64,000 bases of DNA from an uncultured Leptolinea sp. (GCA_903828565.1 CAIKMQ010000003.1:1-64000); one strand, 5' to 3'. Positions 18,302-27,946 are shown, counted from the stretch's first letter. The notes: generated by a model from the letters alone, not told the origin. Translations and numbers: made by a program.

Positions 18302-18592
18302 ATGGACATCATTAAGGTATCTGCCAATTCTCGTACCGCCTCGGTGGCAGGTGCGATTGCCGGGGTCATGCGCGAACATAAACACGCCGAAGTGCAGGCG
18401 ATTGGGGCTGGCGCGGTCAATCAGGCGGTCAAGGCGCTGGTTCTGGCCAGGGGATATTTGCAGGCGGACGCCATTATCATCATGTGCGTGCCTGAGTTTG
18501 TGGATGTTGAGATTGACGGCAAGGTACGGACTGCCATCAAATTAATCGTGGACCCGATACCGCAAGCCGAAAAAGATCAGCCGGAATCTTAG
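18302..18592 (+). CDS. spoVS: Stage V sporulation protein S (SpoVS) homologue
   Basis: 96 aa from the ATG at 18302 (GGGAGAAG upstream); the longer frame lacks a site. It shows the Alba-like SpoVS core: IKVSANSRTASVAGAIAG, then AIGAGAVNQAVKA, ARGYL and FVDVEIDGK. In Bacillus this small dimeric protein affects septation and sporulation. It also occurs in non-sporulating Deinococcus-Thermus and Chloroflexota, where its role is unclear. The Alba-like fold and its place beside a candidate oriC make a nucleic-acid-binding role attractive (inference). Its stop overlaps the convergent kinase gene by 4 nt. Confidence 0.95.
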   Translation: MDIIKVSANSRTASVAGAIAGVMREHKHAEVQAIGAGAVNQAVKALVLARGYLQADAIIIMCVPEFVDVEIDGKVRTAIKLIVDPIPQAEKDQPES

Positions 18593-19242
18593 CGCAATTC
18601 TTCAGCCGTAAAAGCAACGATCTCTTTACCTGAAAGCTTTTCCTGTAATTTTCGCATGATCAGGTCCAGATGCCCGGGCTTCTGGACGTAGTCCATGTCG
18701 TCCGCGGGAATGGTCAACACCGGGCAGAGCGTAAATTCGTGTATCCAATTCTCATACAGGTGATTGAGCTCTTTCAGGTATTCCTGCGAGATATTCTTTT
18801 CGTAATCTCTTCCACGTAGGCGAATACGCTGGATCAGAATCGGCACAGACGCTTTCAGGTAGATTACCAGATCAGGCGGGGGGAGAAATTCCAGCATGGT
18901 GTGGTAGAGAGCCGTGTAGGTATTGAAATCCCGTTCGTTGATCAAACCCTGCAGGTGCAAATTGCGGGCAAAGATCTCTGCGTCTTCGTAGACGCTGCGG
19001 TCCTGCAGTACGGTGTTTGGCATGCAGGCAATCTCGTGATGTGACCGCAGCCTGCGAGAAAGAAAGTACACCTGCGAGTGGAAGGCCCAGCCTTTCATAT
19101 CCTGGTAGAAATCAGATAAGTATGGGTTGGTGGCCTCCGGTTCAAAATATGGCAGCCAGTCCATGCGCTGTGAAAGCAGGCTGACAAGGGATGTCTTCCC
19201 CACACCGATATTTCCAGCAACGATCACATGTTTCTGGTTCAA
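18589..19242 (-). CDS. Deoxynucleoside kinase (dNK family), second copy
   Basis: 217 aa from a TTG start with AAGGAGG 8 nt upstream, overlapping the plsC stop (TTGA). P-loop GNIGVGKTS near residue 10, then TNPYLSDFYQD, and DRSVYED with the catalytic and nucleoside-binding residues. The lid segment is RIRLRGRDYEKN. It is clearly diverged from the copy at 15370. In bacteria with such pairs, one enzyme prefers dA/dC and the other dG (known for dAK/dGK); which is which cannot be told here. Confidence 0.9.
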   Translation of the reverse strand: MNQKHVIVAGNIGVGKTSLVSLLSQRMDWLPYFEPEATNPYLSDFYQDMKGWAFHSQVYFLSRRLRSHHEIACMPNTVLQDRSVYEDAEIFARNLHLQGLINERDFNTYTALYHTMLEFLPPPDLVIYLKASVPILIQRIRLRGRDYEKNISQEYLKELNHLYENWIHEFTLCPVLTIPADDMDYVQKPGHLDLIMRKLQEKLSGKEIVAFTAEELR

Positions 19243-19907
19243 GCGAGGCCCTCCTTGATCAATTCGCTGATTCGGGGATGCCCCCGGTAAATGCCGTGAT
19301 ATTTTTCGGGAATGAGCGCGGCGATCCGGCACATAACCTCATCCGTATTGCGCCGGGTGCTCTCCTCCCGCTCTGTACGGTCGATGGGCGGCAGTTGATA
19401 AGGTTTTCCAAACCTGGCACGGACGGTTGGCCGTTGAAAGTGAGCCAGCTTCGCCATGCAGTCTTCTGTGCCGGTGATCCCTACCGGGATGATTGGCACG
19501 GAGGTACGATCTGCCAGTAACACCGTGCCGCTCTTGGCTTCCAGCATCGTCCCCACCTGGCTGCGTGTTCCCTCCGGCGCAATGCCCAGCAACCCTCCGG
19601 CACGCAGATGCGCCAGCGCCGCGCGCATGGCAGTGTGATCCGCTATCTCCCGGTTGATCCAGATGGAATTGGTCGAGCGGACAATGAGGGAGAACAGCGG
19701 GTTCAGTCGGTATTTATCCGCCACCAGGGCGCACATGTCATCGCGATTGACGGCAATCAGCAGCAGGGGAGTATCCATCCGGCTGAGGTGGTTGGTGGTT
19801 AAAATACAACCGCCGCTGGCTGGTACATTTTCAGTTCCTTCCAATTCAACGTGCATCAGGCCGCAGAAAACGGCCTTTACCAACCGCTTGAGTATGTGTC
19901 TATCCAT
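19239..19907 (-). CDS. 1-acyl-sn-glycerol-3-phosphate acyltransferase (PlsC family)
   Basis: 222 aa. The catalytic HX4D motif is in NHLSRMD near residue 40, and the glycerophosphate-binding EGTRS motif is near residue 112, followed by VPIIPVGI. It makes phosphatidic acid at the membrane. It lies 14 nt downstream of the HerA-like gene and overlaps the kinase, so the three minus-strand genes are probably one operon. Confidence 0.92.
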   Translation of the reverse strand: MDRHILKRLVKAVFCGLMHVELEGTENVPASGGCILTTNHLSRMDTPLLLIAVNRDDMCALVADKYRLNPLFSLIVRSTNSIWINREIADHTAMRAALAHLRAGGLLGIAPEGTRSQVGTMLEAKSGTVLLADRTSVPIIPVGITGTEDCMAKLAHFQRPTVRARFGKPYQLPPIDRTEREESTRRNTDEVMCRIAALIPEKYHGIYRGHPRISELIKEGLA

Positions 19908-19921
19908 TTTAGGGTCTCTAC

Positions 19922-22396
19922 CTATAATTTGAACGCAGGTAATTCTACCTGTGGATCACTGGAACCGATAAGATAATAAGGAAGCCAGACCACACCAAAG
20001 GCATCCAGAAAGATATTCGCCTTTTGCGGAAGGATGGCCATACTGGTGATCTCTTTCGCGGCGGTTTGCCATTTATCACGGACTGCCATTTCCTCCTGAG
20101 CCATCCCGGCTTCCAAATCCGCGATCTGTTTACGAAGTGCCTCGATCGTTTGAACAGATTCATCCACGCTTGCTTTGGCTGTGGCCGTCATGCGGCGTTT
20201 GGTCAGATTACTGCTGATGCTGCGCTTTCGGCCGCCAAGCATCCCCAATACGGTGTTCAATCCGGACCCCACTTCTTCAATCGTGCGTTGATTGAGGTTG
20301 GATTGATCCATTGCCAGTTCCCGTTCTTCACGGGCCAGCCTTTCTTTCAGTACGGCGGTTTTCTTGCGCTGTGTATCCGCCAGGGTAGCCAGTTCTTTCT
20401 TCAATGCCAGCTCAGATTGGCTGGCACACTGGGCTGCAAATTCGTTCTCAGTGATCCCGGGAGCAGCCGTCAGTTTGAGGGCAGCATTGGAAAGCAAGCG
20501 TAATTCGCCGGTCTGAAAGAGCCAAGCCCCCAGGTCTTTACGCATGGCGGCCATCAGTTTAGCGTCTGCCAGTGGAAGATCCAGTGCGGCATATTCAGCG
20601 CCTTCCACCCCGCGGGCTGTCAACAATTTCTGGTCAATGCTGCCGGTGACATGCTCCTCCCAGTGGATCATGCCGCGCTTGTCGGGTTCACGGACAAGCA
20701 GGCATTTACGCAGTACATGATCCAGGTTATACCGCCTGTCGAGGTAACGGATGGAAGCCAGCCCAATAAGAGCGGGGCGGTACACCACCCGGGGAGTCTT
20801 GCCATTCACGGGCAGCGGTGTTCCTGTAGCAGTTGCGCTCTCCGCAGGTGAAAGATTGGATTGTAGAATATACTCTTCCAGCCCAGCAGGCACAGCCGGG
20901 CGGGTATCCGAGAAGATATCACCGCCACCTTTGTTGGATGATGCAGTAGACCTGCCGGATGAAACAGAGCCGTTTGCCTTTTTCTTCGCAGCGTTGGTAC
21001 TTCCGATTCCAGCCAGCTGGTTGAGCGCAGGGATCTGCGCCCGGGTGAGCGGACCTGCCAGGTAGTTCATCGTCCAGCGGGTTTGCATGGTCACCGGTGC
21101 GGACTCATGTACATTGTGCAGCAAGAAGACTCTTTTACCGAGAGATGAGATCAGCTTATCGAACTTCGCGCGGTCCATTCCTCCGGCGACGCCTTCCAGT
21201 CCGTCCAACAAACGTTGCTTGTCCTGATCCGTTTGCAATTTACCGATGAACCAGGTTCCTGCGTTAGACAGGGCTTTGTAATCCACATCCACCGGGTTCT
21301 GGGTGGCAAGCAACAAACCGACACCAAAAGCGCGCGCTTGTTTCAACATACGAAGAATGACCATCTTTGAGGGCGGGTTTTGCAGCGGGGGCAGGTAGCC
21401 CATGATCTCATCAAAATAGACCATGGCGCGCAGCCCGCTGGTACCGCTTTGCTGGCGCATCCAGGCTTCGATGGAAGAATAGAGCAGGGTGACAAAGAAC
21501 ATACGTTCTGTATCTGTCAGGTGGGCAATATAGAAAATGCTATGGCGTGGAGTACCATCCGAAGAGTATAGCATTTTGGCGATATCCAACCCCTCGCCAG
21601 ACATCCATACCTCAAAAGCGGGGGAAGCCAGGAAGTTGTTGAGCTGCATTGCCAGGGTATCCCGCTCTTTTTGCGGGAAGAATTTATCTAGCGGGAAGAC
21701 CCCCAATTTATCGAACGGCGGTGTTTGGGTTTGCAGGATCAACTCTGACAGGTCCAGATCTTTACCCTGGCTCCAGGCGTATTGGAAGATATTCGTGAGG
21801 AGGATATGTTCACGTGAACGGACGGGGTCGATATCACTGACCCCAACCAGTCCGAGCAATGCCGAGACGGTGCTGGTGATCTTTTCCATCAGCGCGCTGC
21901 CTTCGAGTTCACCTTCGGGTGCTTTCAGGTTCGCCAGAATACTGACGGGCACCCCCGCGTCTGAACCTGGTGTATACACACAGAATTTCACAGACTGCTG
22001 CAGAGCGGTGATGCGCCCGGCATCGATCCCCCAGCCGGCTTGGCCTTCACTCCAGCTGCGCGCAGTTTCGCTGGCGAATTCGGCCAGGTTTTTACCCGCT
22101 TTGCGGGCGGCATCCGGGTCCACCCAGGGTTCAAAATCTGCCGGCTGTTGGCTGGGAAAGTGCAGCAGCAGGTTGGTCAGGTCACCCTTGGGATCAATGA
22201 TGATAGCCGGCACTTTTTGCAGCGCTGCCTCTTCCAGCAAACCGATACACAGGCCGGTTTTACCAGAGCCGGTCATACCTGTTACCACACCGTGCGTGGT
22301 CAGGTCAGCTGGATCATAGTACAGGTTTTCGGGGGTAGCTTTCCCGATTGCCGGGTCTACCTTACGTCCGAGAAAAAATGCTTTGCTTGAATCCAT
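19922..22396 (-). CDS. HerA-like/DUF87-type ATPase
   Basis: 824 aa. Walker A GMTGSGKTG near residue 41, a strand with IDPKGDLTN near 67 and Walker B MVYFDEI near 330 mark the HerA/FtsK-type hexameric ATPase fold. A long C-terminal part from about 640 is rich in charged heptads (probable coiled coil). HerA proteins translocate DNA, often with NurA; no nurA is present here, and this longer form may pair with another partner. An extended -10 TGCTATAAT and AGGAG precede it. The divergent neighbour is dnaN. Confidence 0.85.
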   Translation of the reverse strand: MDSSKAFFLGRKVDPAIGKATPENLYYDPADLTTHGVVTGMTGSGKTGLCIGLLEEAALQKVPAIIIDPKGDLTNLLLHFPSQQPADFEPWVDPDAARKAGKNLAEFASETARSWSEGQAGWGIDAGRITALQQSVKFCVYTPGSDAGVPVSILANLKAPEGELEGSALMEKITSTVSALLGLVGVSDIDPVRSREHILLTNIFQYAWSQGKDLDLSELILQTQTPPFDKLGVFPLDKFFPQKERDTLAMQLNNFLASPAFEVWMSGEGLDIAKMLYSSDGTPRHSIFYIAHLTDTERMFFVTLLYSSIEAWMRQQSGTSGLRAMVYFDEIMGYLPPLQNPPSKMVILRMLKQARAFGVGLLLATQNPVDVDYKALSNAGTWFIGKLQTDQDKQRLLDGLEGVAGGMDRAKFDKLISSLGKRVFLLHNVHESAPVTMQTRWTMNYLAGPLTRAQIPALNQLAGIGSTNAAKKKANGSVSSGRSTASSNKGGGDIFSDTRPAVPAGLEEYILQSNLSPAESATATGTPLPVNGKTPRVVYRPALIGLASIRYLDRRYNLDHVLRKCLLVREPDKRGMIHWEEHVTGSIDQKLLTARGVEGAEYAALDLPLADAKLMAAMRKDLGAWLFQTGELRLLSNAALKLTAAPGITENEFAAQCASQSELALKKELATLADTQRKKTAVLKERLAREERELAMDQSNLNQRTIEEVGSGLNTVLGMLGGRKRSISSNLTKRRMTATAKASVDESVQTIEALRKQIADLEAGMAQEEMAVRDKWQTAAKEITSMAILPQKANIFLDAFGVVWLPYYLIGSSDPQVELPAFKL

Positions 22397-22536
22397 AGAA
22401 TCTCCTGGCGGTGAAACGCTAGATTGATTATAGCAGAATCGGATTATCCAAATCTTGACCTATAGTGTACAATTAATCATCAAATGTTTGTAACAAATCA
22501 GAAATCTATGTAATCATTCAATCACGAGGGCAGACC

Positions 22537-23661
22537 ATGAAGGTAACCGTCTCACAAGCGAACTTAGCACACGGCCTGGGTATTGTTACACACGCGGTGG
22601 CATCGCGTACCACGCTGGCGGTGCTTTCCAATGTTTTACTGGCAACAGATGAAGGCCGGTTGCGCCTTTCCGCGACGAACCTGGAAATGGGCATCACCTG
22701 CTGGATCGGTTGCAAGATCGAGGAGGAAGGCTCCATCACCATTCCCGCGCGTACACTGACCGACCTGGTGAACACCCTGCCTGTTGGCGAGGTACGGTTG
22801 ACGCTCAACCCGCGCACTCAGAGCATGGAGATCAAATGCGGTACCACCTCCAGCGAGATCAAGGGCATTGATTCGCAGGAATTTCCACCCATGCCGATCG
22901 CAGACCTGGATGGCGGGGTTGAACTGAACCTGGCTGACCTGAAAGAAATGATCACACAGGTCATTTTCGCGGCTTCGACAGATGAAGCCCGCCCTGTTTT
23001 GATGGGCGCTCAGATCAGTATTAACGACAATACGGTCTCCATGGCCGCAGCGGATGGCTTTCGCATCTCGGTACGCAGCGGGCAGTTGTCTCACTCAGTG
23101 AGCGAACCTGTTTCAATCATCGTCCCGGCGCGGGCACTGGCCGAGCTGGCAAGGGTCACCATGGATGGCAGCGATACCGTCCGTATGTCCATTCCTTCCG
23201 GCCGGGGGCAGGTGATCTTCTCCCTCAAGGATATGGAGATCGCATCGCAACTGATCGAAGGTAAATTCCCAGATTTCAACCAGATCATTCCCAAGGCTTT
23301 CAAAACCCGCACCGTCATCACCACTGCGCAATTCCTTAAAGCCTGTAAACAGGTGGAAGTCTTTGCGCGTGAAGGGGCTTATGTATCTCGCCTGAATCTG
23401 AAACCTGTGGAAGGCGGTCCCGGGGAAGTGGAGATGAACGCAGCCAATGAAGAGACCGGCTCATCCGATGTGGTACTGGATGCAACTATAGACGGCGCTC
23501 CGCTGCTGATCGCGTTCAATGTGCGCTACCTGCGGGAAGTGCTGGAAGTGATCAAGACACCGAATGTGGCGCTGGAAACCAGTGCCAACAATACGCCCGG
23601 TGTCATCCGCCCGGTCGGAGATGACACATTTACCCATGTCATCATGCCGATGCACCTGTAA
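22537..23661 (+). CDS. dnaN: DNA polymerase III subunit beta (sliding clamp)
   Basis: 374 aa, full length, three clamp domains. It starts MKVTVSQANLAHGL and ends VIMPMHL, the typical C terminus that forms the partner-binding pocket. It encircles DNA and tethers polymerase III. It stands alone without dnaA or recF, in contrast to the classic dnaA-dnaN-recF order. The ATG follows CGAGGG. A strong terminator follows, so it is monocistronic. Confidence 0.97.
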   Translation: MKVTVSQANLAHGLGIVTHAVASRTTLAVLSNVLLATDEGRLRLSATNLEMGITCWIGCKIEEEGSITIPARTLTDLVNTLPVGEVRLTLNPRTQSMEIKCGTTSSEIKGIDSQEFPPMPIADLDGGVELNLADLKEMITQVIFAASTDEARPVLMGAQISINDNTVSMAAADGFRISVRSGQLSHSVSEPVSIIVPARALAELARVTMDGSDTVRMSIPSGRGQVIFSLKDMEIASQLIEGKFPDFNQIIPKAFKTRTVITTAQFLKACKQVEVFAREGAYVSRLNLKPVEGGPGEVEMNAANEETGSSDVVLDATIDGAPLLIAFNVRYLREVLEVIKTPNVALETSANNTPGVIRPVGDDTFTHVIMPMHL

Positions 23662-23681
23662 TAAACCGCAACAGATCTCAA

Positions 23682-23710
23682 CAGCCCCGCTCAGCGGGGC
23701 TGTTTTCTTT
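23682..23710 (+). terminator. Intrinsic terminator after dnaN
   Basis: A perfect 9 bp GC-rich stem CAGCCCCGC/GCGGGGCTG with a 3 nt loop, then TTTTCTTT. Confidence 0.93.
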
Positions 23711-23753
23711 ACACATTAGTAGCCGCAATCCCATACAGCAGGCAGCGTTTTGC

Positions 23754-23759
23754 TATAAT
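23754..23759 (+). promoter_or_regulatory. -10 element of the PEP-synthase-like gene, leaderless arrangement
   Basis: TATAAT ends 6 nt before the ATG at 23766; no Shine-Dalgarno sequence is present between them. Confidence 0.6.
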
Positions 23760-23765
23760 GGATGA

Positions 23766-26111
23766 ATGCTGCCATATAATTTCCTCCCCGCTGCCAGTGA
23801 AAAAATGCTCACCACCTACCTGACCCTGCGCCAGTATCCCATCCTGTGCGGAAGGATCCGCTCGCGCATGCGCAAGCAAATGTACTCCATGGGTATTTTA
23901 CAGCGGGATTTCTTTGAAGATGAGGTCCGGCAGGCAGCGCTGCAATCACAACAACGGGAAGGGCTGCGCAATCCATTTCAGGAGGAATCCAATGATGTCT
24001 GGGAGTTGCGCATTTGCGCGATGCGTGACCAGTTGACTGACTATTATTTTTCTATGCACATGACACCGCATGACCTGGAAGAGATCATCGCCCATGTATT
24101 GCAGGAAAAAGGAGTGGAAGCACGCGATTCCCTGCTGACCATCAATCCGGAATTGGCTCCGCAAGACCTGGTATTGGAACAGGCCATGATCATCGAAAAG
24201 ATGCCGGCAGCCGAGCGCGGACACCTGATCGCCCGGCTGAGCGAATTAAAGGTGGTCCTCATCCGCAGCCTGATCAGCGACCAGTTACGCTATATCAACG
24301 TGGCGCGCGAGTGGCTGACGATCAATGACCTGTTTGAGATACGCCGGCACAAGATCGGCAATGGACGCATTGGCGGTAAGGCTGCCGGCATGTTGCTGGC
24401 ATATCGCATTATGCAATCCATCGGGGAAGAAGCAATCAAACAGAGCATCACCATCCCTGAGACCTATTACCTGGGGTCGGATATCTTTTACAGTTTCATG
24501 GAGATTAACAACCTGCTGGGTTGGAACGATCAGAAATATAAGCCTGAAGATCAGATGCGGGCGGAATTTCCGCAGATCGCGCGCGAGTTCGAGTTTGGCG
24601 CATTCCCTACCGAGGTGATCGATCGCCTCGAAAGCATCCTGTTGCGCCTGGGTAAGAAACCGATCATTGTGCGATCCTCCAGCCTGCTGGAAGATAATTT
24701 TGGCACCTCATTTGCAGGCAAGTATGACAGCTTTTTCCTGCCGAACCAGGGCAACCTGGAAGAGAACCTGAGCGAATTGACGAAAGCCATCGCGCGTATC
24801 TATTCCTCCACGCTCAACCCGAATGCACTCCTTTACCGCCGCGGCAAGGGTTTGCAGGATTACGATGAGCGTATGGCGATACTCATGCAGGTGGTGCAGG
24901 GCGAGCAGCAGGGGCGGTACTTTTTCCCGTTGGCTGCCGGTGTTGCTTTTAGTAAAAATCTCTATCGCTGGGCACCACAGATCCAGCGGGAAGCCGGTTT
25001 CATCCGCCTAGTCTGGGGAATGGGTACCCGTGCGGTGGACCGGGTGGGCAATGATTACCCCCGGCTGGTGGCGCTGAGCCATCCCCTCCTGCGGCCGAAC
25101 TCATCCCCCGATGCCATCCGACGCTACTCCCAGCAGCATATTGATGTGGTGGATCTGGAGAGCAACCAGTTCGTCACGCTGCCGGTCAGTGATGTGCTGG
25201 ACGGACAATATGAACACTTAAGGTATGTCGCACAACTGGATCAGGATGGTTACCTGAGCTCTTTACGATCCAACGTGGTGGAAGGCAGCATGTGCGACCT
25301 GGTGATCACGATGGAGGATTTTCTCAAGCGCACCCCCTTTGCTGAGACGATGCGCCAGGTGTTGCGTAACCTAGAACTACGCTATCAGGCGGCGGTCGAT
25401 CTTGAATTCACTGCCAGCATCCAACCTGATCAGGAAGGTAAACCGGGACTGGAGATCTGCCTGCTGCAGTGCCGTCCGCAGAGTCAATTGGAGATAGCCG
25501 CGCATGTTCAGATTCCCGCCTATATTCAGGAAGAAGACATTATCTTTTCGACTGAATTCATGGTACCCGAAGGTTTGATCACGGATATACAGTACGTGCT
25601 CTATGTTCCACCTGAAGCCTATTACTCGATGCCGACACAACAGATGCGTATGGACCTGTGCCGGGCGATTGGCCTGATGAATAAGCACCTGGCACAGGAT
25701 GTCTTCATTTGCGTCGGCCCCGGCCGCTGGGGAACCAGCAACTCAGACCTGGGGGTCAGTGTCAGTTATGGAGATATCTACAACAGCCGCGCACTGGTGG
25801 AAGTAACCGGAGCGGGTTACGGAAATGCGCCAGAACCCTCTTTCGGTACGCATTTCTTCCAGGACCTGCTGGAATCACAAATCTATCCGTTGGCGATCTA
25901 CCTGGACCACGGGGAGACCAGTTTCAATAATAAATTCTTTGACGGCCTACCAAATCACCTTTTGGCATTCCTGCCAGATCAAGCCGCGATGGAACCCTAT
26001 TTACGTGTGATCTCCGTGAATGATTATCGAAGCGAGAACCGCCTGGTGCTGGCTATGGATGATATCAAAGGCAAGGCCGTGGCTTATATCAAGCCGGTGA
26101 CCTTGCCCTGA
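23766..26111 (+). CDS. PEP/pyruvate-binding-domain protein lacking the phosphohistidine domain
   Basis: 781 aa. An N-terminal helical region of about 190 residues is followed by the ATP-grasp nucleotide-binding domain of PEP synthase/PPDK: GRIGGKAAGMLLAYRIM near 200, IIVRSSSLLEDNFGTSFAGKYDS near 300 (key residues RSS and FAGKY), and a C-terminal FICVGPGRWGTSNSDLG segment. The central swivelling phospho-His domain and the PEP/pyruvate TIM barrel are not seen, so it cannot be a complete PEP synthase. A regulatory or alternative phosphotransfer role is possible. Function unknown. Confidence 0.85.
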   Translation: MLPYNFLPAASEKMLTTYLTLRQYPILCGRIRSRMRKQMYSMGILQRDFFEDEVRQAALQSQQREGLRNPFQEESNDVWELRICAMRDQLTDYYFSMHMTPHDLEEIIAHVLQEKGVEARDSLLTINPELAPQDLVLEQAMIIEKMPAAERGHLIARLSELKVVLIRSLISDQLRYINVAREWLTINDLFEIRRHKIGNGRIGGKAAGMLLAYRIMQSIGEEAIKQSITIPETYYLGSDIFYSFMEINNLLGWNDQKYKPEDQMRAEFPQIAREFEFGAFPTEVIDRLESILLRLGKKPIIVRSSSLLEDNFGTSFAGKYDSFFLPNQGNLEENLSELTKAIARIYSSTLNPNALLYRRGKGLQDYDERMAILMQVVQGEQQGRYFFPLAAGVAFSKNLYRWAPQIQREAGFIRLVWGMGTRAVDRVGNDYPRLVALSHPLLRPNSSPDAIRRYSQQHIDVVDLESNQFVTLPVSDVLDGQYEHLRYVAQLDQDGYLSSLRSNVVEGSMCDLVITMEDFLKRTPFAETMRQVLRNLELRYQAAVDLEFTASIQPDQEGKPGLEICLLQCRPQSQLEIAAHVQIPAYIQEEDIIFSTEFMVPEGLITDIQYVLYVPPEAYYSMPTQQMRMDLCRAIGLMNKHLAQDVFICVGPGRWGTSNSDLGVSVSYGDIYNSRALVEVTGAGYGNAPEPSFGTHFFQDLLESQIYPLAIYLDHGETSFNNKFFDGLPNHLLAFLPDQAAMEPYLRVISVNDYRSENRLVLAMDDIKGKAVAYIKPVTLP

Positions 26112-26155
26112 CACATGCGTTAGATATAGAAAGAATGTTCTAGAATATCAATGGA

Positions 26156-26983
26156 TTAGACTTTCCCGATCAACACTTTACGACTAAACAGGCGCAGGCA
26201 AAAACGCAGCAGCAACCAATCGACCAGCCAGAGAATGGTACCAATGACCATTCCTGAAAGCACACCCAGGTAGATGATACCTGTTGCCTGACCGACGACC
26301 AACCCCAGAACAAGTAGTACCAACATACCGCCGGATTGATAGGCTTCCATAAAGGTGGCCACGCGGGCAGATACAAGCACAGTTACCAGGACACCCAGGA
26401 AAGCGACTGCCGGGGTGATCCAGAAGATCAACGGCCACCAACCGGGCAGTGGAAACCAAATCCGTCCCATGATGGGGTACCCGAGGGTATTGATGACAAC
26501 CGTGTAAAGGACGAAGGATAACAGAGAGAAACCTACCGCCGGCAGTAGGGCTGCCAGCGCTTTACCGGTGAACAACTCAGCATCCGTGGTGGGAGAGTAG
26601 AGCAGTCCTTCTAGTGTTTTGCGCTCTTTCTCACCGGCAAAGGATTCCGCGGCAACAATGGAGGATACCATCAATGGCATCACCAGGAACATCGGGGCAA
26701 AGAAATAACCCAGAATGGCGAAGGGGATCAACTGGTCCACAGACAACCCGGCGAAGCGTGCCTTGACTTCTTCCGGTAAGACAGACAGCACCTGACCCGG
26801 ATCCAGGTTGGTAGGCATCGTTGTGGATTGAAAGAAAGATAACCGGGGGAGCAGCAGAAAGAGAGCCGGCAGGAACACAAAGAACACCAGCGGAATGATG
26901 ACGACCGGAACCCAAGCGGTACGGTTACGAGAGACTTCCAACAGATCTTTCTTTATGATGGCTTTCAAGACACGGGATCTCAT
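26156..26983 (-). CDS. ABC-2 type transporter permease
   Basis: 275 aa with about six membrane segments. The motif GEKERKTLEGLLYSPTT after the second segment is typical of NatB/ABC-2 permeases. It overlaps the ATPase gene by 4 nt and forms the export channel with it. Last gene of the GntR operon; convergent with the PEP-synthase-like gene, 44 bp apart. Confidence 0.88.
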   Translation of the reverse strand: MRSRVLKAIIKKDLLEVSRNRTAWVPVVIIPLVFFVFLPALFLLLPRLSFFQSTTMPTNLDPGQVLSVLPEEVKARFAGLSVDQLIPFAILGYFFAPMFLVMPLMVSSIVAAESFAGEKERKTLEGLLYSPTTDAELFTGKALAALLPAVGFSLLSFVLYTVVINTLGYPIMGRIWFPLPGWWPLIFWITPAVAFLGVLVTVLVSARVATFMEAYQSGGMLVLLVLGLVVGQATGIIYLGVLSGMVIGTILWLVDWLLLRFCLRLFSRKVLIGKV

Positions 26984-27915
26984 GTATGGCCTCCGTGATT
27001 TTTCCTTAGTTGGAAATAGATCTCTTCCAGTGAGACTGGCCGCGGTTCCACTCGTGTGATTCGCGCACCGGCAGACACCAGGGTGGCAACCATGCCGGGG
27101 ATATCCGCGTGGTCAGCCAGGTCCATCAGAGCTGTACCACCTTCCCACTGAATGGAGCGCAGGCCCTGGCACACAGCAAGTTTTTCGGCAAGGTTAACCG
27201 GCGCGGGTGCTTCCATGTCGATCTCCACCCGGACACCCGGGAAGAGGGCTGCCGCCAGTTCTGCCGGGGTACCGCTGGCCAGTATTTTACCGGCATCTAG
27301 CACTGCAACACGGTCGCATAACCGCTGAGCTTCCAGCAAATTATGCGTGCAAAGGAAGATAGTTCGACCGCCATCCCGGCTGATGGTGCGGATCAGGTCA
27401 TTCACCTGTAAGGCGGATTCGGGATCCAAAGAAGAGGTGGGTTCATCCAGGAACAGAAGTTCAGGATCATGCAGCAAGGCACGGGCTAGCGCCACCCGCT
27501 GCTTCATACCTTTTGAAAATCCGGCTAATCGCTCTTTGGCGCGGGCTTCCAGTCCGAAAAGATCCAGTACTTCAAAGACGCACTGTACGAGCTTCTGTTG
27601 TGAGATTCCGCAAATATTACCAAAGAATAACAGGTTCTCCTCAGCAGAGAGGCGCTCATACAAAGCCGGAGTTTCTGTCAGTATACCGGCTCTGGCGCGG
27701 ATCTCACTCCCTTGTTTTTGGGGATCCATACCGAAAACAGACAGTGAACCGGAGTCGGGAGGGAAGAGCCCGTTGAGCAGACGGATGGTTGTGGTCTTGC
27801 CGGCACCATTTGGCCCGAGCAGGCCAAAGATTTCCCCCGGTCGGACGGCCAGCGAGAGGCCGTCCAATGCCCGGGTCGTACCGAAAGATTTGGTGACGCA
27901 ATCTAATTGGATCAT
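26980..27915 (-). CDS. ABC transporter ATP-binding protein
   Basis: 311 aa from the ATG at 27915. The upstream extension to 27981 would translate the parS site and overlap the SdpI gene, so it is rejected. Walker A GPNGAGKTT near residue 38, signature FSKGMKQRV near 135 and Walker B LLFLDEPTSSLD near 155. A C-terminal accessory segment of about 90 aa follows, as in CcmA/NatA-type export ATPases. Confidence 0.92.
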   Translation of the reverse strand: MIQLDCVTKSFGTTRALDGLSLAVRPGEIFGLLGPNGAGKTTTIRLLNGLFPPDSGSLSVFGMDPQKQGSEIRARAGILTETPALYERLSAEENLLFFGNICGISQQKLVQCVFEVLDLFGLEARAKERLAGFSKGMKQRVALARALLHDPELLFLDEPTSSLDPESALQVNDLIRTISRDGGRTIFLCTHNLLEAQRLCDRVAVLDAGKILASGTPAELAAALFPGVRVEIDMEAPAPVNLAEKLAVCQGLRSIQWEGGTALMDLADHADIPGMVATLVSAGARITRVEPRPVSLEEIYFQLRKNHGGHT

Positions 27916-27930
27916 GGAATACCTTGTAAA

Positions 27931-27946
27931 TGTTTCACGTGAAACA
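27931..27946. other. parS centromere-like site (perfect)
   Basis: TGTTTCACGTGAAACA is identical to the 16 bp ParB/Spo0J-binding consensus, a perfect palindrome. It lies in the short spacer between the SdpI-like gene and the ABC ATPase gene. ParB spreads from such sites and loads SMC to segregate the origin region. No parA or parB gene is in the window. Confidence 0.95.
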
